From the IMG/VR virus record IMGVR_UViG_3300023440_000002, positions 1 through 64,000 of that record: DNA of 64,000 bases; one strand, written 5' to 3'. A program made the position numbers and the translations under genes. The first letter of the stretch is position 1; each line of letters opens with the position of its first letter. Origin of the DNA: a virus. This document shows, one piece after another, positions 1 through 9,132 of the stretch. The notes beneath the pieces were generated by a model that was not told where the DNA came from, ran no database searches, and saw only the letters and a list, made by a program, of their open reading frames with translations.

Positions 1-114
1 AAGTGGATGTATCCAGCTGTAGAAGCGCTTAATAGTATTCCAGAAGCGTTTAAGTATGCAACATCAGAGTGGGAAACTATAGTTAAATCTTTAGAAGAAG
101 AATATAGGGATTAA
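1..114 (+). CDS. C-terminal end of a truncated upstream gene
   Basis: An open frame enters from the left edge and ends at TAA 112-114, giving 37 residues ending in SLEEEYRD. Only the C-terminus is visible, so no function can be given. It is followed after 3 bases by the next ATG, and its last codons (AGGGATT) supply that gene's Shine-Dalgarno, so the two are probably co-transcribed head/connector genes. Confidence 0.6.
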   Translation, partial: KWMYPAVEALNSIPEAFKYATSEWETIVKSLEEEYRD

Positions 115-117
115 TCG

Positions 118-1131
118 ATGGGAATAGTAGCGACAGATATATTAATTAAGTCTATGTTAGAGGCGGCCATTGCCGATCTTAGATCTAATGAGTGGATACT
201 GGAAGATATTTTTTCTTCTCTAGCGGATGACCCAATATCCTCCCCTGAAAGCGGATGGAAAGAGGTTAGATCCGCTATAGATTGGTTTCAAAAAACAGAT
301 ATTCCTGTTCTTATGCAGCATCGGGTTGGCGATGCACCAAAAATACCCTGCATTTCTATAGCTTATCAGCCAAGTCGAGAGATGGAAGAAAGAGCTTCAT
401 TGGCTGATGATGGATTTGAGGAGGATTATTTACTCGATGGAAACTCAGGAACAGCCGCTGTCCAAAAAATCACCAACAATTTTACCCCAGATAAGTTCGA
501 CAGTTCGGACGGTTTGTTTATTTTACCTAAAGGGGTTGATACGAGTTCTATGGTTGTTGGTAATTTAATAGTAGCTAAGTCAGGTAAACATTATGATATT
601 ATCCAGATAGTCGGATCAGATCAGGTAAAACTAAAACCTGACATTAATGAAGATTTTACGGATTGTTATGTGGCACCGAAAAGTCGAATATGGAACGTAA
701 AAAGAGAGCAAACTTTTATTAGCGAGTCTTATCAGATTGGATGTCACACTCAAAACGACCCAGCAACCACATATTGGTTATGGCAAATAATCTTCTATTC
801 GTGTTTGAGATATAAAGAGGCTTTCCTGGAAGGTAGAGGTTTTGAATTATCTGGGTTGCAATCTTCCGCACTGGAAAGAAATCAAGAGTTTCAATCTGAG
901 AATGTATTTTCTAAATACGTAACAATTTCAGGTCAAACTTGCGGATCTTGGATAAAATACATAGCACCTAAACTGGAAGGTGTTAAGGTTTCCGTAGAGA
1001 TAGGCGACACTGACGGAGCTTTCGATACAACCATTTACGGAGAGGATGTTAAAAACTGCCCACCTACATGGTCTATGGTTGGCGACCTAGATGAAGATGA
1101 AGATCTAAGTGTTGATGAGGATGAATGTTAA
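118..1131 (+). CDS. putative virion connector/neck protein
   Basis: 337 residues, no signal peptide or membrane segment, and a very acidic C-terminus (GDLDEDEDLSVDEDEC). The Shine-Dalgarno AGGGAT lies about 8 bases before the ATG. It lies upstream of the sheath and tube genes, a common position for head-completion or neck proteins. That role is inferred from position only; I do not recognise the family. Residues near 110 contain LLDGNSGT, a string that recurs in the fibre-like gene at 16278-17225. The end overlaps the start of the Nudix gene by 7 bases. Confidence 0.5.
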   Translation: MGIVATDILIKSMLEAAIADLRSNEWILEDIFSSLADDPISSPESGWKEVRSAIDWFQKTDIPVLMQHRVGDAPKIPCISIAYQPSREMEERASLADDGFEEDYLLDGNSGTAAVQKITNNFTPDKFDSSDGLFILPKGVDTSSMVVGNLIVAKSGKHYDIIQIVGSDQVKLKPDINEDFTDCYVAPKSRIWNVKREQTFISESYQIGCHTQNDPATTYWLWQIIFYSCLRYKEAFLEGRGFELSGLQSSALERNQEFQSENVFSKYVTISGQTCGSWIKYIAPKLEGVKVSVEIGDTDGAFDTTIYGEDVKNCPPTWSMVGDLDEDEDLSVDEDEC

Positions 1132-1529
1132 TGAAAGTTTCTGTTATTGCAATCCATCACCCAGAATTTGATAATTTAATCCTTCACGGCAAAAGAAGAG
1201 ATAATAAAAAATGGACTATCCCTGGCGGAGGGGCGGACGGTGGAGAATCTGCGATTAAGTGCGCCAACAGGGAATTAATGGAAGAAACCGGACTTAAGAT
1301 ACCTAAATTGAAGTATTGGGGTAAAAAGATAATCAAAGGTAAGGATGAAGATATTGAAGTATCTTTATTTGTAGGGAAATGCCCAAAGAGTCTTAATCTT
1401 AAAATAGGTGAAGATCCGGACGAAGAGATGGTTCATTTTAAGTTTTTAGACCCTCTAGTTCATGGAAATTTACACGTACCGATGAATCGAAACATCTTAA
1501 AGGAATATTTGAGTGAAAAAGTTAAATAA
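1125..1529 (+). CDS. Nudix hydrolase
   Basis: 134 residues with a complete Nudix box (G-x5-E-x7-R-E-U-x-E-E-x-G-U): GGADGGE, then seven residues, then RELMEETGL, at about residues 34-57. The box binds the divalent metal and hydrolyses nucleoside diphosphates linked to another moiety; the substrate cannot be read from sequence. The gene overlaps both neighbours (ATG inside the end of the 118 gene, GTG of the next gene inside its own end), so it is translationally coupled into this late cluster. Phage Nudix proteins act on ADP-ribose, capped RNA or damaged nucleotides in known cases. Confidence 0.88.
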   Translation: MLMKVSVIAIHHPEFDNLILHGKRRDNKKWTIPGGGADGGESAIKCANRELMEETGLKIPKLKYWGKKIIKGKDEDIEVSLFVGKCPKSLNLKIGEDPDEEMVHFKFLDPLVHGNLHVPMNRNILKEYLSEKVK

Positions 1530-4500
1530 ATCAAATAATTTCGAACCCCTACATCAAAAAATAAGAGGTATTGCGGACTCTTACGCTGAATCTAAAGGTT
1601 TAAAGCTAACCCACAAAGAGCCTATTATTCCTGTAGATAAAGGCCGTGGTAAAAAAATAGCCGACGCTTACGAGTCTATGAGTCACGAACCTAACAATCG
1701 CGACGTAAAAGAGTCGTACGACGCACTAAATAAAGAGACTGTAGATCAGTACAACCACATAAGAAACAGCGGGGTTGGTTTTTCTCCTATACCTGAAGGA
1801 AGCAGCAATCCATACTCTAATTCAAAAGACATGTTAAGTGATTTACATGAAAATAACCACTTATGGTATTATCCAACATCTTCTGGTTTTGGTAGTTCTG
1901 AGTCCGACAGTGACCACCCCTTACTTCAAAATGTAAAAACGGTTGATGGTGATATGAAAGCTAACGATGTTTTTAGGGCGGTTCATGATTTTTTCGGTCA
2001 CGGCAAAGAAGGTCACCATTTTGGACCTAGTGGGGAAGATGCGGCATGGAAAACACACACACAAATGTACTCACCTTTAGCGCAAAAAGCCTTGTCTTCA
2101 GAAACTAGAGGTCAGAACTCCTGGGTTAATTTTGGAGTGCACGGGGAAGAAAACAGATCTAACCCTAAAAATACAATATATGCAAAACAAAAGGCGGGTA
2201 TTATGCCGGAATGGACGAGAGATATAAGCAAAAAAGAAACCCTTAGGAAGTCATATCATCCGGCAGTTCACGGTGGGAGTCATTTTATATTCAGTACTGA
2301 AAACCCTAAAGTTAAGCCTAAGATCCAGATGACTCCAGAATCTGTAATATCTAAATTAAGAGCTAGTGGTGAAAAAGTAGAAGAAACTCATGGCAGGTAC
2401 GGTTCACCAGAAAAATCAATTATTGTTCATGATCCAAAAAATATAGATCAATTACACAACCTTGCGGCCAATCTAGGTCAAGAATCTGCGATAGTTTCTA
2501 ATGGTGGTGCCCATGAAATGCATTACTATGCAGGAATGCATGCCGGAAAAGTAAGACACGGACAAGGAACTCAAACTTTTGATCAAAAACCTGATGATTT
2601 ATATACGAAAGTTTCCCATCCCGACAACACCCACTCATACTTTCAACATAATTTTGACTGGGATGATAAAAATCTAAAATCAAAACTTGAAAAAAGTAAT
2701 ATATCTGAAGTGGTCGCGTCTGCTTTAGGTGATGTAAATAGAGAAAGGTCGAGCCTTAGAAAATACTACGGTTTGATGTATGGAGACAAAATAGAAAAAC
2801 ACCTAGAAATAAGAACAAAAGATAGAGTTTTTGTTTCTATGGATGGGGACAATATTGGAGCGTCAGTGGAAAGAGCTGCTATGGCTAACGACCTGCAAAC
2901 AATAATGCAGCAATCCAAGATTATCACTGAAGGCCAAAGGATGATACGGCAGTGGGCTAAAGCTCAAGATGCCGACATTTATATTGACGGCGGCGATGAC
3001 ATAGCTTTCACTTTACCTGCTGATGCCGTAGGTTCATTAAATGCTCTCCGTAAACTTTACGGCGAAAAAACTGGATATACCATCACTATTGGGGTCGGCG
3101 ACTCTATTTCGATGGCCGGACATGCTATGCTTTTCGGTAAACTTAGAGGTAAAAATCAAGTTAACCAGTGGAGCCCAGAAATAGACGAAGAATTAGAGAG
3201 GGTTAGTCGTACTTTATCACCTGAAGAAAAAATGCAAGATCATGGGTTGTTAGGTAAAATGGAAGACCTGGAAAAGGCTGTGGCTCCTCCGACCCGACCA
3301 GGTGAAATATCTCCTGATGGGCGGTATGTTAGTAAGCATCATAAAGGTGCTGGAGTTCAAGCTTGGCATTATAACCCTGAAATCTCGAATAGTTATGATA
3401 AGTTCATAGACGAGAATAAAGAGTCTTTTTTAGCTAAGCATCCGCCGGAACACCAAAAGATCGTAGGAGACCTTATAGATTCAGTGAGGGGCGACTTTAA
3501 TAGGCATTTTGTCATAGGGAAGGACCGAAGAGGGAGCACAGATAAGATCAGAGCTAGGCATATTAGAGGGTTAATGATGGGGAATGATAATTATTCATTA
3601 AACGTATCAAGCCCTACATCGTTAAATTTAACCGCCCACGTTCGTCATGGAAGTACACCTAAATCTTCAAGTTGGAATTTTTCTTCAAATAAAGCTCAAG
3701 TTCCTGGAGAAACTGCCGATAAAGGTGTTGTAACTTCTACTGGAGGCCATTATGTCAGCAAAAGTGATAAAGTTATTTCCGGTTCAATCAGCGGCAGGGG
3801 TAAATCCTTGGGATATGACCAGGGATCAATTTATGGAATATCTGAGCTGGTACGGTGTAGAAGATATTACGGAGTCTCAAGAGGAAGCTCAAGCCTTGCT
3901 AAATCATCACAAAATCTAAAATTAGAGCATTATAGTGTCCAACCGAATCTCGACAATATAGATCCTGACCATATGGGTGCGGGAGTTGGCTCTCGAGGCA
4001 GAGAATCTAAATACGGCACCCCAGAACCTAAATTCTCCTTCCATTACCGAGCAGGCACTACACCTGAAAATGTCGTAGTTTCCCAGTCAAAATCTAAATA
4101 TAATCTAGAGTTAGAGCCACATCATAGCATTTATGATATAGGTAAAGATCCTGATGGTATCTATAAAAAACTAAAAGAAGATTCGCAAGGCCGCCAGGTG
4201 AACCCTGGAATAGTTCGAATGGATGAATATCGCCAAGCTATTAAGGATGCTGGCCATTACGGTTTTTATAATTCCAACCATGACTCCCTATCTCACGCTG
4301 TAGCGTTATTCTATAAACACCCAGCAAAAGAAGATACTTCATTTCGCAAAGCCGAAGATCTATACGGCTTACGCAAAAACAGCGAAAGTGTCAAGAAACT
4401 CAAAGAGAAGTACCTTAAACCTGCGGGGTTGTCTTCCGAAGATAAAATCAAAAATATCAAACAATCCTACCTTGGGGTTCCAGAGACTACCAGGCAGAAT

Positions 4501-4899
4501 CACACTCGCCGTATATCTGAAATAAAACGCCAATTTAAAAATAGAAACGAAAACCCCCAAAATGACCCGCTAAAGGTTGGTGCAAAAATAGCAAGACAAA
4601 CAATGAAAAAAGCGAACCCAAAAACCTTAGATTATAGCGCCATAAATCAAATAAAACAAAAACCTTCAGCCCCTAAAACCTTAGACTACGGCAAGATGGC
4701 TCAAATAAAACAAAAACCTTCAGCCCCTAAAACCTTAGACTACGGTAACATGTCACAATCGATACCGACACCTAAAATAACCCCCCCGTCACCTAAAAGA
4801 CCTGAACTTACAACTCCGGTAAGTGATGAGCATAAACAAGCTAAGATGGCAAAATATCTTAGATCTAAACTAAAAAAACCTAATCTAAATTCAGACTAA
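1513..4899 (+). CDS. large multidomain polyvalent-type protein with a Cas10/mCpol-like GGDD palm domain
   Basis: 1128 residues, GTG start behind AAAGGA. Visible parts: (1) residues about 100-215, with VHDFFGH (H158, H163), a downstream FGPSGEDAAW and SETRGQNSWVNFG, a block I recall as shared by large phage polyvalent proteins; (2) residues about 436-550, a palm-type nucleotidyl cyclase/polymerase core with SMDGDNIG (D444, D446), a helix, IDGGDDIAF (GGDD at 493-496), then TIGVG and GKLRGKN, matching the order in GGDEF, Cas10 and mCpol enzymes; (3) about 550-980, unrecognised; (4) a Lys/Pro-rich C-terminus with 2.8 copies of an 18-residue repeat beginning PKTLDY. Both metal-binding acidic motifs of the palm are intact, so activity is plausible. 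Its place among structural genes suggests packaging and injection, which is an inference. Confidence 0.7.
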   Translation: MKKLNKSNNFEPLHQKIRGIADSYAESKGLKLTHKEPIIPVDKGRGKKIADAYESMSHEPNNRDVKESYDALNKETVDQYNHIRNSGVGFSPIPEGSSNPYSNSKDMLSDLHENNHLWYYPTSSGFGSSESDSDHPLLQNVKTVDGDMKANDVFRAVHDFFGHGKEGHHFGPSGEDAAWKTHTQMYSPLAQKALSSETRGQNSWVNFGVHGEENRSNPKNTIYAKQKAGIMPEWTRDISKKETLRKSYHPAVHGGSHFIFSTENPKVKPKIQMTPESVISKLRASGEKVEETHGRYGSPEKSIIVHDPKNIDQLHNLAANLGQESAIVSNGGAHEMHYYAGMHAGKVRHGQGTQTFDQKPDDLYTKVSHPDNTHSYFQHNFDWDDKNLKSKLEKSNISEVVASALGDVNRERSSLRKYYGLMYGDKIEKHLEIRTKDRVFVSMDGDNIGASVERAAMANDLQTIMQQSKIITEGQRMIRQWAKAQDADIYIDGGDDIAFTLPADAVGSLNALRKLYGEKTGYTITIGVGDSISMAGHAMLFGKLRGKNQVNQWSPEIDEELERVSRTLSPEEKMQDHGLLGKMEDLEKAVAPPTRPGEISPDGRYVSKHHKGAGVQAWHYNPEISNSYDKFIDENKESFLAKHPPEHQKIVGDLIDSVRGDFNRHFVIGKDRRGSTDKIRARHIRGLMMGNDNYSLNVSSPTSLNLTAHVRHGSTPKSSSWNFSSNKAQVPGETADKGVVTSTGGHYVSKSDKVISGSISGRGKSLGYDQGSIYGISELVRCRRYYGVSRGSSSLAKSSQNLKLEHYSVQPNLDNIDPDHMGAGVGSRGRESKYGTPEPKFSFHYRAGTTPENVVVSQSKSKYNLELEPHHSIYDIGKDPDGIYKKLKEDSQGRQVNPGIVRMDEYRQAIKDAGHYGFYNSNHDSLSHAVALFYKHPAKEDTSFRKAEDLYGLRKNSESVKKLKEKYLKPAGLSSEDKIKNIKQSYLGVPETTRQNHTRRISEIKRQFKNRNENPQNDPLKVGAKIARQTMKKANPKTLDYSAINQIKQKPSAPKTLDYGKMAQIKQKPSAPKTLDYGNMSQSIPTPKITPPSPKRPELTTPVSDEHKQAKMAKYLRSKLKKPNLNSD
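4618..4755 (+). repeat. 54-bp in-frame tandem repeat
   Basis: About 2.8 copies encoding PKTLDYGKMAQIKQKPSA-like units at the C-terminus of the 1513-4899 protein. Copies 2 and 3 are almost identical in DNA, indicating recent duplication. Confidence 0.85.
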
Positions 4900-4919
4900 A
4901 GTATTCCTTGGAGAGGAAA

Positions 4920-6002
4920 ATGACAAAAATCAAAGATTTAATCAAAAACGAGTTGTGCGAAACTTTTAAACCTAGATTCCAAAGTCTTAATAAGGGGTTA
5001 GGGGTAGCACCGGCTGGTGGTGGAGATGGAATGGGGCCGCCTAAAGCAAAAATGCCTCCTATGATGCCAAAGCAAAAAAAACCAGCAAGTCAAACACCAC
5101 CTACCGCAGCACCGAAAGCTCCGAAGGCACCAACAGCTCCGAAAGCTCCTGGGGCTAGTATGCCAAAAGTAGCTGGAAAGCAAGTTGGGGGAGGGTTCAA
5201 TAAAGAAGAAAAAGGAACATCTCAAGCTAAATTCCACATACATCAAGATGGCCATAAAATAACTGACGAGTCGGAAACCTTAAGCGAAATACACAAAAAA
5301 CACGGTAAAGATATAGAATCTAAGGGTTTTGTTTTAGTTGAAGATAAAGTAAAGAAAAGTGAAATCATAAAATCTGAAGTTATGGGTGGATACCGGCCTG
5401 TATTTTTAGGTAACATTAAAGACTTAGCGAAAACCTCTCCACTTTTAGCTATAGCGTCCGTACCTTATGCATCATTAAGTAAGGCTGGCACCCAACATAT
5501 TATCGCGGGGGTTCACGTACCTAATGAGGTAGCACCTCCTCCAAAATCTAAGAAAGTTAAAGGAAATAAAGATCAAGGGTCAGGTGGGCAAATCACTCAC
5601 AAAGAAGAGATTCCTGCAAATAAGGTAATTAAGCCGGTTGATAGTTTAGAGAAAGACGTAGTTAGTATGACTACTGGTAAAAAGATCAATGCTACTAAAG
5701 AAAGAGTCGAAAACCAAGGAACTCCGGATATTGCAGCTGCTAGAAAAGAAAATATAAAAAGAATGAATAAACCTCCACTTCAAAACAAACAACCGGCTAA
5801 GAATAAAGACCAAGCTATAGCTGATGGTATGAGAGATCGCGAAGAAGAAAGGCGTGAGGGTGTCGCTATGGATGCGAAACATTCAAGTTCGGGCGTTTCT
5901 CATAAGACTTCTGAGAAGAATAAGGCCGACGAACGAAAAAGAAAAAATGCTGACATTATAAGGCGCATGAAGAGTGGCACTTTCAAAGGCCGCCGGTCGT
6001 AA
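4920..6002 (+). CDS. Pro/Ala/Lys-rich protein, probable virion component
   Basis: 360 residues. The ATG at 4920 is preceded directly by GGAGAGG; a TTG 12 bases upstream lies inside that ribosome site and is unlikely. Residues about 40-90 are a low-complexity PPK/PKAPKAP linker. A folded segment follows (LGNIKDLAKTSPLLAIASVPY), and the C-terminal 90 residues are highly charged and Arg/Lys-rich. No known family recognised. It lies between the polyvalent gene and the sheath, so it may be a head-associated or injected protein. Confidence 0.55.
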   Translation: MTKIKDLIKNELCETFKPRFQSLNKGLGVAPAGGGDGMGPPKAKMPPMMPKQKKPASQTPPTAAPKAPKAPTAPKAPGASMPKVAGKQVGGGFNKEEKGTSQAKFHIHQDGHKITDESETLSEIHKKHGKDIESKGFVLVEDKVKKSEIIKSEVMGGYRPVFLGNIKDLAKTSPLLAIASVPYASLSKAGTQHIIAGVHVPNEVAPPPKSKKVKGNKDQGSGGQITHKEEIPANKVIKPVDSLEKDVVSMTTGKKINATKERVENQGTPDIAAARKENIKRMNKPPLQNKQPAKNKDQAIADGMRDREEERREGVAMDAKHSSSGVSHKTSEKNKADERKRKNADIIRRMKSGTFKGRRS

Positions 6003-6014
6003 AACCTAATATAT
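6001..6014 (+). promoter_or_regulatory. candidate late-promoter motif (ACCTAATAT)
   Basis: AAAACCTAATATAT just after a stop codon and 10-25 bases before the next gene. The same ACCTAATATT core recurs upstream of other late genes (6334, 17220, 23418, 33553, 44366, 58685), which suggests a -10-like phage late element. The role is inferred from recurrence. Confidence 0.4.
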
Positions 6015-6027
6015 TGTAAGGATGGTT

Positions 6028-6339
6028 ATGACTAAAAGTCGCAAAAAAAAGAAATCCGAAGATGTTAATAAAGGTGAGGTTACTGATATGGGTTTATCTA
6101 AAAAAGAAAGAGAAGGTCTGGAGATTGTTGGTGAATCCAAGAAAAAAACAGTCAACAAAAAACTTCCTTCTCGTGTTATGCCTCAATTAACATTTGATTC
6201 GTGGTGGATGCAAACCCAAAAAAGACACGGGTTTAAAAATGACATAAAAGAAGTTGTATTTAAGCATTTTAGAGCTAGAGGGTTTCTTGATAGTAAGAAG
6301 TTCGACGACGGCCTTAAAGATTTTGGTATCAAATCCTAA
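6028..6339 (+). CDS. small basic protein of the sheath operon
   Basis: 103 residues with a Lys-rich N-terminus (KSRKKKKSED) and a C-terminal part with WWMQTQKRHGF and FKHFRARGFL. The start at 6028 is preferred because AAGGA sits 6 bases upstream; the ATG at 6022 abuts the ribosome site. No family recognised. It is placed directly before the tail sheath gene. Confidence 0.55.
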   Translation: MTKSRKKKKSEDVNKGEVTDMGLSKKEREGLEIVGESKKKTVNKKLPSRVMPQLTFDSWWMQTQKRHGFKNDIKEVVFKHFRARGFLDSKKFDDGLKDFGIKS

Positions 6340-6342
6340 TAT
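6334..6342 (+). promoter_or_regulatory. candidate late-promoter motif (TCCTAATAT)
   Basis: Second copy of the CCTAATAT element, 24 bases before the sheath ATG and overlapping the preceding stop codon. Confidence 0.4.
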
Positions 6343-6365
6343 ATTTAGGTAGGAGAATATAAACA

Positions 6366-9116
6366 ATGGCACAATCATACACAACAGACGACGGAATAAC
6401 CCTATACGAACCGGGAGCGGTAGTATCGCAAAAGGTAATCGCAGGGCAAGGCGGTATCGCTACCGCAGGTGTAGTTACTTTGATCGGAGAAGCTAACGAA
6501 GGACCTCATTGGTCTGAAGAGGCTGATCTAGACGATAACGTTTTCGGCCCAGATCAGATCGCTGAAGTAACAAGAAAATATGGTAGCGGGAGATTGGTTG
6601 ATGCCTTTAGAGCTGTTATTGCTGCGGCTAATGATCCAGCTATTGTTGGTGCCGTCTCTCTTATTAAGATTGTTAAAACTAACGACTCCGACGAAGCACA
6701 GGCTTTAGTTGAAAGTCAAGGGTTTGGAACTTACGCCACATTAACGGCTAGGCGAGCAGGATCTCCGGGTAATTTAATTAAACATAAGGTTGAAACATCT
6801 CAACCAGAAATAGCTCCTTCTACTGGTGTTATTGCATATACACCATCTAGCTCTTCTATTCCTTTTAAGATTAGAATGAACGGAAAAGACCAAAAAACAA
6901 TCACAGTCGTCGCTTTTACTGATGCGTCAGCTTTAGTTGCTTCAATTGAGGATATTGACAAAGGTATTTTAGCGAACGGAGGGGAAAGAGAAGACCCTCT
7001 AGCTACTCTTTCCGGCATATCTTTAACAGCCGCAGCGCCAGCAAGTGATGAACTAACTGTTACTTTAGCTACTGGTAGTATTTTCGCTCCAGTTCCTGAT
7101 GTTGGCGACACTGTAGTGATCCCTGATTCTGGACAATACGGGGCATCGGCCGCTTCTGCGATTGCGGGAACTGGTAGTGCTAACGTTGGTTCTTATATTG
7201 TTTCGTCTGTAGTGAATACGGCATCAAGTGCCACTTTATCACTAAAAGCTATTAATATTACCGGATCAGCTACTGTAGCTGCTTCAGGTGTTGTTTCAGC
7301 TGGAGAAGATGATATTGTTGTTTTCAAGCCAATAGAAATATCAAACAAAACAGGAGCCGATAGGAAAGTCGCTGACGGACTTACAGTTGACTGGGCTACA
7401 ACAACCAATGACGGAACTAATGCGGTACTAGAAATCACTTCAGGTGAAGATTGGGTTGCACAACCTCAAATAGGCGACACTCTTAAAGTAAGCACTACTT
7501 TTTCTGGATTAACTCCTGGCTTTTACTTTGTAGTGGCTTCAACATCAAAAACTGTATCGGTTGTTAGACTTTCGTCTGGAACCTCAGGATCTACAGCTAC
7601 AGAGACGTCGGTCGCTGCTGGTTTTGTAGTAGAAAAAGTTATTATTGATGGTTTCGGCAAATCGATGGAAATCGACGGAACGGTAAGTGAGATCTTTAAA
7701 ACGTCTGCGGGTGATGCCGTCACTTTTAGTGATTCTGTAATCTACTCTTCTGCCGAATATGAAACAACTACCACTATATCTAAAGGTAACACTGAAGACT
7801 CTTTCGATACTTCAGGGTCGATTGTTATTCATATAGGAACAACCAGAGCTTCAGCTAAGGTTGTTATTGACGACACTAAACTTTCATTCTGGGAAGGCGC
7901 TTCTGTTGCCTTTGAAGCTACTTTTGATCAGTTTAAGACAATGAAAGATCTATCTGACTTTATTAATTCTCAAACTGACTACTCTTCAAGTTTAGGTAGT
8001 GCTAGATTTTCATCTAAAAGTCCTACAGATTTAGACAGAGGTTCTTTTGATATTAGTTCTGTTGGTTGGAAAGTAGGAAGAATCAAAGCTGATGCTGTTG
8101 AGTGGGCTACAGAAGTTAGTCAATCTAGCTTAATTACGGTTCAACTTTCAGGTCAATCTGGATTACCAGAAGAAATCACACCAGAAAAATTCTTATCTGG
8201 CGGAAAAAGAAACGGAACAACCTCTTTGCAGGTAACTCAAGCATTTGATGTTATGGGCGCAGTAGAGACCAACTTTGTTAATACTCTTTTTTCTAAAGAT
8301 GCAAGTGATGATATTGTAGACGGTAAAACTGATTCTAGTTCGACCTACACAATCGACGCTATCAATGCACTAGAAAGAAATCACGTTCTAGCTATGAGTA
8401 AGCTTAAAGCTAAGAAAAACCGAATAGGTTTCGCTTCAAAGTCTGGCACTTTTACCGAACAAAAAGAAGCTGCCGGAGAAGTCGGTTCTTTCCGAATCGG
8501 ATTTGCTATTCAAGATTGTAAATTATCTAACTCTCAAGGTCAAATAGAAACGTACCAACCATGGATGAGCGGCGTTATCGCTTCCGGAATGCAAGCGGCG
8601 GCTGGATATAAAGGTATCGTTAAGAAGTTCGCTAACGTTAACGGTGTGGTTCATACTGACGGGTTTAACGCCAAGTCTAGTACTGACAGAGAGAGTGCAC
8701 TAAAGGCCGGTTTACTCATAATGGAACCGGTAAACACTGGAGGCTTTCGTTGGGTATCAGACCAAACAAGCTATGCGGTGGATAATAATTTTGTTTTCAA
8801 TAGCCTGCAAGCTGTTTATATTTCAGATTTGATGTCTCTAACTTTAATATCTTCCTTTGAAAGGGTTGTTGTAGGTAAGAGTGTTGCTGAAATATCGGCC
8901 GCAGCCGCATTAGGTTTCCTTGAGTCTGAGTTGTTTAACTTCAAAAGACTGAAATGGATAACAGCATCAGACGATGCCCCTAAAGGTTGGAAAAACGCCA
9001 GTATTAAAATACAAGGCGGAGTTATGAGAGTTTCTGTGGAAGTTAAGTTAGCTGGACTTATCTATTTCGTTCCAATCAATCTAGCTATCAGCGAAGTAAC
9101 TCAAGAAGCTGCTTAA
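6366..9116 (+). CDS. tail sheath protein
   Basis: 916 residues; Shine-Dalgarno TAGGAG precedes the ATG. The N-terminus (YEPGAVVSQKVIAGQ, then GVVTLIGEANEGP) and the C-terminal domain ending LAGLIYFVPINLAISEVTQEA follow the pattern of myovirus sheath proteins. Between them is a long Ser/Thr/Val-rich region of probable beta-domains (about 150-600), which makes it longer than most sheaths. A tube-sized gene follows immediately, the usual sheath-tube order. The sheath polymerises around the tube and contracts on infection. Confidence 0.75.
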   Translation: MAQSYTTDDGITLYEPGAVVSQKVIAGQGGIATAGVVTLIGEANEGPHWSEEADLDDNVFGPDQIAEVTRKYGSGRLVDAFRAVIAAANDPAIVGAVSLIKIVKTNDSDEAQALVESQGFGTYATLTARRAGSPGNLIKHKVETSQPEIAPSTGVIAYTPSSSSIPFKIRMNGKDQKTITVVAFTDASALVASIEDIDKGILANGGEREDPLATLSGISLTAAAPASDELTVTLATGSIFAPVPDVGDTVVIPDSGQYGASAASAIAGTGSANVGSYIVSSVVNTASSATLSLKAINITGSATVAASGVVSAGEDDIVVFKPIEISNKTGADRKVADGLTVDWATTTNDGTNAVLEITSGEDWVAQPQIGDTLKVSTTFSGLTPGFYFVVASTSKTVSVVRLSSGTSGSTATETSVAAGFVVEKVIIDGFGKSMEIDGTVSEIFKTSAGDAVTFSDSVIYSSAEYETTTTISKGNTEDSFDTSGSIVIHIGTTRASAKVVIDDTKLSFWEGASVAFEATFDQFKTMKDLSDFINSQTDYSSSLGSARFSSKSPTDLDRGSFDISSVGWKVGRIKADAVEWATEVSQSSLITVQLSGQSGLPEEITPEKFLSGGKRNGTTSLQVTQAFDVMGAVETNFVNTLFSKDASDDIVDGKTDSSSTYTIDAINALERNHVLAMSKLKAKKNRIGFASKSGTFTEQKEAAGEVGSFRIGFAIQDCKLSNSQGQIETYQPWMSGVIASGMQAAAGYKGIVKKFANVNGVVHTDGFNAKSSTDRESALKAGLLIMEPVNTGGFRWVSDQTSYAVDNNFVFNSLQAVYISDLMSLTLISSFERVVVGKSVAEISAAAALGFLESELFNFKRLKWITASDDAPKGWKNASIKIQGGVMRVSVEVKLAGLIYFVPINLAISEVTQEAA

Positions 9117-9132
9117 ATAGGAAGACAAGTAA

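Noticed and set aside
3690-3730. Sigma-28-like sequence inside the polyvalent gene (TCAAGTTC-N11-GCCGATAA)
   Set aside because: The -10 part is perfect but the -35 is weak, it lies deep in coding sequence and no gene starts downstream.
4998-5255. Cys/Arg-rich minus-strand open frame
   Set aside because: Antisense shadow of the Pro/Ala-rich linker of the 4920 gene, with no ribosome site or operon context.
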